Assembly (NCBI GenBank): GCA_016124585.1
Contig: WGNL01000018.1
Span: 248,001-312,000 of the forward strand
Length of the DNA stretch: 64,000 nucleotides
Reading direction: 5' to 3'
Origin: Bacteroidota bacterium
GTDB taxonomy: Bacteria; Bacteroidota; Bacteroidia; Chitinophagales; Saprospiraceae
Of this stretch, positions 58,059 to 64,000 are shown piece after piece. The notes under the pieces were generated by a model. The model was not told the DNA's origin. It saw only the letters and a program-made list of their open reading frames with translations, and made no database searches. The position numbers and the translations under genes are program-made. The first letter of the stretch is position 1. Each line of letters starts with the position of its first letter.

Positions 58059-59129
58059 ATGCTAGATAAACTCGAATCCATTCGCAGCAATTTCATCAAT
58101 TTGGAAGAGCAGATGTCTGACCCAGAAATCGTTGGCGATCAGGCTCGTTATACCAAGGTCAGCAAGGAATACTTCAAGCTGAAGGAAGTTGTGGACGCCT
58201 ACCTCGATTACAAAAAAGTGCTCGAAAATATTGATGGCGCAAAAGAACTATTAAAAGAAAAAGACGAGGAAATGCGTGAAATGGCCAAGATTGAATTACA
58301 AGAATTGGAACCACGCCGTGATGAACTGGAGGAACAAATCAGAACCTTGCTCATTCCCCGTGACCCTGAAGATGCCCGTGATATTATCTTCGAAATCAGA
58401 GCAGGTACGGGTGGCGATGAGGCAAGCCTATTTGCTGGCGACCTTTATCGGATGTACATTAAATATTTCGAAACACAAGGTTGGAAAACTGAACCCCTCT
58501 ACGAAAATGAAGGAACCGTTGGCGGTTACAAAGAAGTCTCCGTTGAGGTGCGTGGCACCGATGTTTATGGTAAAATGAAGTTTGAGTCGGGCGTACACCG
58601 TGTACAAAGGGTGCCTACCACCGAAACCAAGGGCCGGGTACACACCAGTGCTGCTACTGTGGCCGTTATGCCAAAAATGGAAATGGAGGACGTAAACATC
58701 AATCGTTCCGATCTGAAAATTGACACCTTCCGCTCCAGTGGCGCAGGTGGCCAGCACGTGAACAAGACCGAATCGGGAGTTCGTCTCACACATATCCCAA
58801 CGGGCGTAGTGGTGGAATGTACCGAGGGACGCTCGCAGCACTCGAATAAGGAAATTGCAGAGCAGCGGCTCTACTCCAAGATTTATGAAATGCAGAAGGA
58901 GAAGATGAACGCTACCATTGCTGCGCAACGAAAATCACTCGTTGGTTCAGGTGACCGTTCCGAGAAAATCCGCACCTACAACTTTCCACAGAACCGCATC
59001 ACAGATCATCGCATCGAACTGACGCTCTACAACCTTGACCAAGTGCTGGAAGGTGAACTTACCAAATTTATCGAAGGACTTCAAATTGCTGAAAATGCAG
59101 AAAAGATGAAGGCAATGGAGGAGGCCTAG
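58059..59129 (+). CDS. prfA: Peptide chain release factor 1
   Basis: GVHRVQRVPTTETKGRVHTSAATVAVMP, SSGAGGQHVNKTESGVRLTHIPTG; start corrected to 58059. Confidence 0.96.
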   Translation: MLDKLESIRSNFINLEEQMSDPEIVGDQARYTKVSKEYFKLKEVVDAYLDYKKVLENIDGAKELLKEKDEEMREMAKIELQELEPRRDELEEQIRTLLIPRDPEDARDIIFEIRAGTGGDEASLFAGDLYRMYIKYFETQGWKTEPLYENEGTVGGYKEVSVEVRGTDVYGKMKFESGVHRVQRVPTTETKGRVHTSAATVAVMPKMEMEDVNINRSDLKIDTFRSSGAGGQHVNKTESGVRLTHIPTGVVVECTEGRSQHSNKEIAEQRLYSKIYEMQKEKMNATIAAQRKSLVGSGDRSEKIRTYNFPQNRITDHRIELTLYNLDQVLEGELTKFIEGLQIAENAEKMKAMEEA

Positions 59130-59242
59130 CGTCTCCAACTGCCCTATTTTCATTTTTTGTTTAAATATTTAGCTAAAAAACCTAAACAAAAAAAATGAAT
59201 TCCTGTTAGGCTTTGGTTTTCACCAAAACTTAAAACAGGATA

Positions 59243-60718
59243 GTGGCAAGAAAGGTCATCGTCATCGGTTCAGGTTTCTCAGGTCTTGCAACTGCCAGTT
59301 GCTTGGCGAAGCAGGGTTTTGATGTGACCATTTTGGAGAAAAACACCGAGCCCGGTGGCCGAGCCCGCAAATTCGAAGCCGAGGGCTTCACTTTCGACAT
59401 GGGCCCAAGTTGGTATTGGATGCCCGAAGTGTTTGAAGAATATTTCAACCTGTTCGGGAAAAAGACCAGCGACTACTACCAGCTTACCCGCCTCGATCCT
59501 TCCTATCGTATTTTTTTTGGGGAAAACGACGAACTCAATGTGCCTGCCGGCGTGGAAGCTCTCTGCGAGATGTTCGAGCTGGAAGAGCCGGGTAGCAGTG
59601 TGAAGCTACGTCAATTTTTGGCAGAAGCAAAGTACAAATACGAAGTGGGCATGGGTGAGTTCGTGCGGAAGCCGAGCCTCTCCATCATGGAGTTTGCCGA
59701 CCGGCGCATACTGGCAAGCATGTTCCGGCTACAGATGTTCAGTTCGCTGTCGGCGCATGTGCGGTCGCTTTTTACCAATAAAAAACTCATCGAACTGCTC
59801 GAATTCCCAGTGCTGTTCCTCGGCGCAACACCCGAAAACACCCCCGCCATGTACAGCCTGATGAACTATGCTGACATGGCCCTAGGCACTTGGTACCCGA
59901 TGGGCGGCATGGCGAAAATCATCGAAGGAATGGTGTCCTTGGCTCAGGAACTGGGCGTGAAAATCCAACTCGGTGAGGAAGTGAAACAGATTTACGTGCC
60001 GAACGGCCATGCTACGAAAGTCATCACAACGAAAGGTGAATACGCAGCAGATGTGGTGGTAGGTGGTGCTGACTACCACCACGTCGAGCAAAACCTGTTG
60101 GACGAACGGGTGCGCCAGTATTCCAAAAAATATTGGGACAAGCGGGTTATGGCCCCGTCAAGTCTGCTTTTTTATTTAGGTGTAAACAAGCGGCTAAAGG
60201 GCTTGCTCCACCACAACCTTTTCTTCGACAAGGATTTCAAAAAACATGCGGTGGAAATCTATGACCAGCCTGCTTGGCCGACCGAGCCACTGTTCTACGT
60301 CTGTGCACCAAGCGTGACCGACCCCTCAGTAGCACCTGAGGGTTGCGAAAACCTCTTCGTGCTCATCCCGCTCGCTCCCAATTTAAAGGACACGGAAGCA
60401 TTGCGGGAGCAATATTTCAATGTCGTGATGGAGCGGCTCGAAAACCTTACTGGGCAAAACATTCGTAATTCCATAGTGTACAAGCGCTCATTTGCGCACA
60501 ATGATTTCAAGGCGGACTACCATGCCTTCAAGGGCAATGCCTATGGCTTGGCAAACACCTTGCTTCAAACGGCTTTCCTAAAACCCCGAATCAAAAGCAA
60601 AAAAGTTAATAATCTGTACTATACTGGCCAACTGACTGCCCCCGGCCCCGGCGTTCCGCCGTCGCTGATATCGGGGCAAGTGGTGGCAGAACTTATAATC
60701 AAAGAGCAGAAAAATTAG
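59243..60718 (+). CDS. crtI: Phytoene desaturase (CrtI family)
   Basis: KVIVIGSGFSGLATASCLAKQGFDVTILEKNTEPGGRARKFEAEGFTFDMGPSWYWMP; C-terminal YYTGQLTAPGPGVPPSLISGQVVAEL. GTG start. Confidence 0.95.
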   Translation: MARKVIVIGSGFSGLATASCLAKQGFDVTILEKNTEPGGRARKFEAEGFTFDMGPSWYWMPEVFEEYFNLFGKKTSDYYQLTRLDPSYRIFFGENDELNVPAGVEALCEMFELEEPGSSVKLRQFLAEAKYKYEVGMGEFVRKPSLSIMEFADRRILASMFRLQMFSSLSAHVRSLFTNKKLIELLEFPVLFLGATPENTPAMYSLMNYADMALGTWYPMGGMAKIIEGMVSLAQELGVKIQLGEEVKQIYVPNGHATKVITTKGEYAADVVVGGADYHHVEQNLLDERVRQYSKKYWDKRVMAPSSLLFYLGVNKRLKGLLHHNLFFDKDFKKHAVEIYDQPAWPTEPLFYVCAPSVTDPSVAPEGCENLFVLIPLAPNLKDTEALREQYFNVVMERLENLTGQNIRNSIVYKRSFAHNDFKADYHAFKGNAYGLANTLLQTAFLKPRIKSKKVNNLYYTGQLTAPGPGVPPSLISGQVVAELIIKEQKN

Positions 60719-60779
60719 TTATGAGTTATGAGTTATGAGAGAAAATTGCTCATAACTCATAACTCATAACCCATAACTA
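60716..60779. repeat. Inverted pair of AGTTATG / CATAACT heptamer arrays
   Basis: agttatgagttatgagttatgag ... ctcataactcataactcataacccataact between crtI and crtB. Confidence 0.93.
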
Positions 60780-60786
60780 ACCAATT

Positions 60787-61623
60787 ATGCTTGACCTGTT
60801 TAACACAACCTGCCAAGAGTGCAGCCGCCTCATCACCAGGCGGTACAGCACCTCTTTTTCAATGGGCATCCGAGCATTCGACCCAAAAATCAGGATGCCG
60901 ATTTATGCCATCTATGGATTTGTGCGTTTCGCCGACGAGATTGTGGATACCTTCCACGGCTTCCCGAAGGCTGAACTGCTGGAACGGTTCCGGCAGGACA
61001 CGTACACTGCCATTGCGGAGCGCATCAGCCTGAATCCTGTGCTGCACGCTTTTCAGGAAGTGGTACATCGCTACGGCATTGAACAAGAATTAATTGATGC
61101 CTTTTTGGATAGTATGGAAATGGATTTGCACCATAATTTTTACGGCAGCGATTTGTACGAAAAATACATCTACGGTTCGGCGGAGGTGGTGGGTCTAATG
61201 TGCTTGAGGGTGTTCACCGATGGCAACCGGGAGCAGTTTGAGTATCTGAAAGCACCTGCCCGCAGCCTCGGGGCAGCTTTCCAGAAAATCAATTTCCTGC
61301 GTGACCTCAAAAGTGATTTTGATGACCGTGGCCGGGTGTATTTCCCAGGCGTGGATTTTTCGAATTTCACGCCGCAGGACAAACAGCGCATTGAGCTTGA
61401 AATCAAAAAAGACTTTGACGATGCCTATCTTGGCATTGTGCAATTGCCGAAGAGCGTCCGTTTTGGCGTTTACTTGGCTTATGTTTATTATTTAAATTTG
61501 TTCAAAAAAATCCGCCGGACTGCCGCTGCCAAAGTCAAGGAGCAGCGCATCCGGGTACATGATGGCAAGAAGATTTTCCTGCTGTTCAGCTCGGCAGTGC
61601 GGATGCATTTGAACTTAATGTAG
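60787..61623 (+). CDS. crtB: Phytoene/squalene synthase (CrtB family)
   Basis: RYSTSFSMGI, IYAIYGFVRFADEIVDTF, AEVVGLMCLRVF, FQKINFLRDLKSDFDDRGRVYFP. Confidence 0.95.
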   Translation: MLDLFNTTCQECSRLITRRYSTSFSMGIRAFDPKIRMPIYAIYGFVRFADEIVDTFHGFPKAELLERFRQDTYTAIAERISLNPVLHAFQEVVHRYGIEQELIDAFLDSMEMDLHHNFYGSDLYEKYIYGSAEVVGLMCLRVFTDGNREQFEYLKAPARSLGAAFQKINFLRDLKSDFDDRGRVYFPGVDFSNFTPQDKQRIELEIKKDFDDAYLGIVQLPKSVRFGVYLAYVYYLNLFKKIRRTAAAKVKEQRIRVHDGKKIFLLFSSAVRMHLNLM

Positions 61624-61707
61624 GATTGAAGGATTGAATGAGAGAAGGATTGAAGGTTGTGCCGGATTCCTTCAATCCTTCAATCCTTCAATCCTCCAAT
61701 CCTTCAA
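61621..61707. repeat. Inverted pair of GGATTGAA / TTCAATCC octamer arrays
   Basis: taggattgaaggattgaatgagagaaggattgaagg ... ttcaatccttcaatccttcaatcctccaatccttc between crtB and crtZ. Confidence 0.93.
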
Positions 61708-61709
61708 AA

Positions 61710-62216
61710 ATGAATTTGCTCATCACACTCGCCGCCGTGGGCGGCATGGAATTCGTGGCGTGGTTCGCCCATAAGTTCATCATGCACGGCTTTGGCTGGA
61801 AATGGCACGAAGACCACCATCGGCCTGACTTCAAGGAGGGGCGCTGGTTCGAGAAGAACGACCTGTTTTTCCTCGTCTTCGCAACGCCGGGCATCACCTG
61901 CATCATGCTGGGCACTTTCACGCCGCATACTTGGCTGTTCTTCGTGGGATTGGGCATCACGATTTACGGGGCTATATATTTCCTCATTCATGATGTGTAT
62001 ATCCATCAGCGGTTTTCGTGGTTCCGGCAATTGGATTCAAAATACAGCCGGGCCATCCTGCGGGCGCACGGGGCGCACCATGCCAACCAGGGTAAACACG
62101 ACTGCGAGTCGTTTGGTCTGTTGGTAGTGAACCCAAAATATTTTAAGAAAAGGAGTGAGTGGGGAAAGAAAGGTGAAAGTGCAAAGCCTGCGATGGAAGT
62201 TACTGCTTCGAAGTGA
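61710..62216 (+). CDS. crtZ: Beta-carotene hydroxylase-like (CrtZ / fatty acid hydroxylase superfamily)
   Basis: HKFIMHGFGWKWHEDHHRP, HDVYIHQRF, RAHGAHHANQGKHDCESFG histidine motifs; start corrected to 61710. Confidence 0.9.
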   Translation: MNLLITLAAVGGMEFVAWFAHKFIMHGFGWKWHEDHHRPDFKEGRWFEKNDLFFLVFATPGITCIMLGTFTPHTWLFFVGLGITIYGAIYFLIHDVYIHQRFSWFRQLDSKYSRAILRAHGAHHANQGKHDCESFGLLVVNPKYFKKRSEWGKKGESAKPAMEVTASK

Positions 62217-62277
62217 CCAACTTCACCATAGAATAATAGGTGTGTGAGAAGCACCTTTTTTCACTATAAATGTCGTC

Positions 62278-62395
62278 ATGGTCGCCGCTGCTTTTGTCGC
62301 CGCCGAAGGCGATCCGTCCACGCCTAGCTTCACGTCATGACTACCTGTATTACTAGGACGGATTGTTTCACGATGACAAAAGCAGCGACAACCAT
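62278..62395. repeat. Imperfect long inverted repeat (21-bp outer arms, 9-bp inner arms)
   Basis: ATGGTCGCCGCTGCTTTTGTC (62278-62298) vs GACAAAAGCAGCGACAACCAT (62375-62395); inner GATCCGTCC (62311-62319) vs GGACGGATT (62356-62364). Confidence 0.8.
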
Positions 62396-62696
62396 AGCGT
62401 GTAAAGGCAAAAAACTAAGAAGTTTAGGATAAAAATATTTCAATAGTGTAAATATTTGTTTCTATAAAGCCGATATTAAAACAAATATGCTTCCTATGCT
62501 TTCCAATATTGACAATATCAAAGATGATATTGCCAATATTTGTTTTAATAACCTTGGTGTTTGTTTTAATATCATCAATAATAATAACAATATTGGCATC
62601 ATTCTCAACAATGTACACTCACCTATTGACAAATTCATTCCAGTAGTAATATATTTGTTTGGTAAACCAATCTTTTAACCTTAAACATTTCTCAAA

Positions 62697-63077
62697 ATGA
62701 CAAGAACTGCAAAAGGGAGGGTCAAACTCCCGCAATGGGGCGGTGGTTTCCTCAACATCACCAAAAAAATCGCTGCAAAGCACACGGAACTCGGGGCAAA
62801 CTCCCCGCTCAAGATGCTGGAAGATTACGACTTTGATGAGATTGCTCCATTGGCCGATGCCGCACTCGTGCAGCACGACGCTGCTGAGGACTTTGCCGGA
62901 AAGGCAGAAACTGCCTACCGGGAGCGTGACAAGAACAAGCCGCTCATCAACGACGGAACCCGTGCAGCCGTGAACCTCCTCAAAGCAAAGTACGCCAAGA
63001 ACCCCAAGATGCTCATCGAATGGGGCGTGGAGGTGGACGACACCAAGATGGCAGCGCCCAAAACGCCGGGCACATAA
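62697..63077 (+). CDS. Hypothetical protein
   Basis: 126 aa with good codon usage and its own terminator; no recognised family. Confidence 0.7.
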   Translation: MTRTAKGRVKLPQWGGGFLNITKKIAAKHTELGANSPLKMLEDYDFDEIAPLADAALVQHDAAEDFAGKAETAYRERDKNKPLINDGTRAAVNLLKAKYAKNPKMLIEWGVEVDDTKMAAPKTPGT

Positions 63078-63103
63078 GGGATAGCGCCTTTAAGTTTAGT
63101 GGA

Positions 63104-63137
63104 AAACGCCAACCGTGTATGCGGTTGGCGTTTTTTT
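63104..63137. terminator. Bidirectional intrinsic terminator
   Basis: AAAACGCCAACCGtgtatgCGGTTGGCGTTTTTTT. Confidence 0.88.
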
Positions 63138-63143
63138 GTGCGG

Positions 63144-63542
63144 CTAATCTGTTTTTTTGATAAGGCTTTGAAGGAATTGAATTTGCTCGTCTTTATTGGC
63201 TAGTTGCTTGTCTTTATCTGCTAATTGCAATTTATAAGGTTCGGTCAGTATTTTAGCCAATTCTTCCAAAGAGGAATTGTAAATGCTTACATAGCCAGCT
63301 TGACCGCCCTGTTGGTGACTGATATTGAAGATAGCACGGTCGTCGAAGTTTTCAATGGCTTGTGGAGTTGTGTCGAGCAATTCTGCAATTTTCTTTAGCC
63401 TGTCCACAGACAATTTCGTTTTGCCCGATTCCACATGGCCATAGCTGGTGGGGTCTATGCCGAGACCATCTGCCATGTACTTCTGGTCGTAGCCTCTCAG
63501 TTCTCTCATTTTCCTGATGTTGTACCCGATATTCTTGCCCAT
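63144..63542 (-). CDS. XRE-family helix-turn-helix regulator
   Basis: IRKMRELRGYDQKYMADGLGIDPTSYGHVESGKTKLSVDRLKKIAELLDTTPQAI. Confidence 0.9.
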   Translation of the reverse strand: MGKNIGYNIRKMRELRGYDQKYMADGLGIDPTSYGHVESGKTKLSVDRLKKIAELLDTTPQAIENFDDRAIFNISHQQGGQAGYVSIYNSSLEELAKILTEPYKLQLADKDKQLANKDEQIQFLQSLIKKTD

Positions 63543-64000
63543 ATTTTATGTATTTTTTGCAGGTGAAGGCAAATGTAGTGCATATTTTAAGGGTAGGCAA
63601 ATTGAATATTGGCTGTTAGTTTTGCCCCATGTAGTAGCACCTCATATTTGCGAGGTGACTTTTGTTTGCCCACCTGTATGATTTAAATAAACTCCTACCC
63701 CATGATAGATGTGAGGTAGCATTGTATCTAGTTTCTACCAAAGTTGAAGTAAATCTTGGCGTCCAATAAAACCGCACTTGCATTCGTGCGAGTGCTATAG
63801 AGCTTTGGTTGTTAATGGCAGCCCAAGTTGATGGTTTCATGGGCAAATAACCAAGTATAATTATGGATATGAAATGGACTAAGCACCCACGTCTTAAACC
63901 ACAAGTAAGCGATCCGGCTGACGGAAATACTTATATTTGACTTGTGTGCGATTTGAAAAGGAACTTGGTCCTAGACCCATATTGGCGGAAAACCCGGCCG

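Noticed and set aside
58750-58775. CACGTG-containing site in prfA as a third parS
   Set aside because: GCCAGCACGTGAACAAG matches only one half-site; not palindromic.
5654-61707. Heptamer/octamer arrays interpreted as a CRISPR array
   Set aside because: Units are 7-8 bp and contiguous, with no unique spacers and no cas genes.
62424-62618. Small ORFs rich in Ile/Asn on both strands (also 62487-62678)
   Set aside because: Low-complexity translation of AT-rich inverted repeats.
63600-64000. Possible gene or RNA at the right edge (hairpins CACCTC...GAGGTG and GCACTTG...AGTGC)
   Set aside because: No ORF with protein-like composition and no recognised RNA; window ends before context is clear.

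Overview
This 64 kb window looks like a chromosomal, mostly housekeeping region of a Bacteroidetes genome, probably Saprospiria-like. The assignment rests on PorP/SprF, TANNTTTG-type -7 elements and the carotenoid genes. It holds about 50 credible protein-coding genes; I found no rRNA, tRNA, CRISPR array or intact transposon. Recognisable genes include moxR, ctaA, a SRAP/YedK peptidase, comM/yifB, gcvT, a HEAT-cyclophilin lipoprotein, a PBP1A-type bPBP, dtd, asnS, a polyprenyl synthase, purQ, moaC, mobA, mevalonate kinase, two tandem thioredoxin-TPR proteins, parA plus a small partner, ferritin, lgt, exoIII, ribA, dprA, alkaline phosphatase, gpmI, thrC, thrB, a VWA protein, prs, two ArsR regulators, tsaB, prfA and crtI-crtB-crtZ. 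Four non-obvious signals stand out. (1) A dispersed family of short, mostly 7-bp-period, tandem repeats (cyanobacterial STRR-like) whose heptamer differs at each locus. They often occur as inverted pairs between genes, and several are in frame inside CDSs. (2) Two identical perfect parS-like palindromes, TGTTCCACGTGGAACA: one intergenic, one inside thrC. (3) Two clusters of DnaA-box-like 9-mers flanking ctaA, a candidate bipartite oriC. With parS and an orphan parA, this suggests an origin-proximal segment. (4) A MoxR ATPase and a VWA protein that look like two parts of one MoxR/DUF5682/VWA module, split by about 52 kb. All family calls come from reading the translations; no searches were run.
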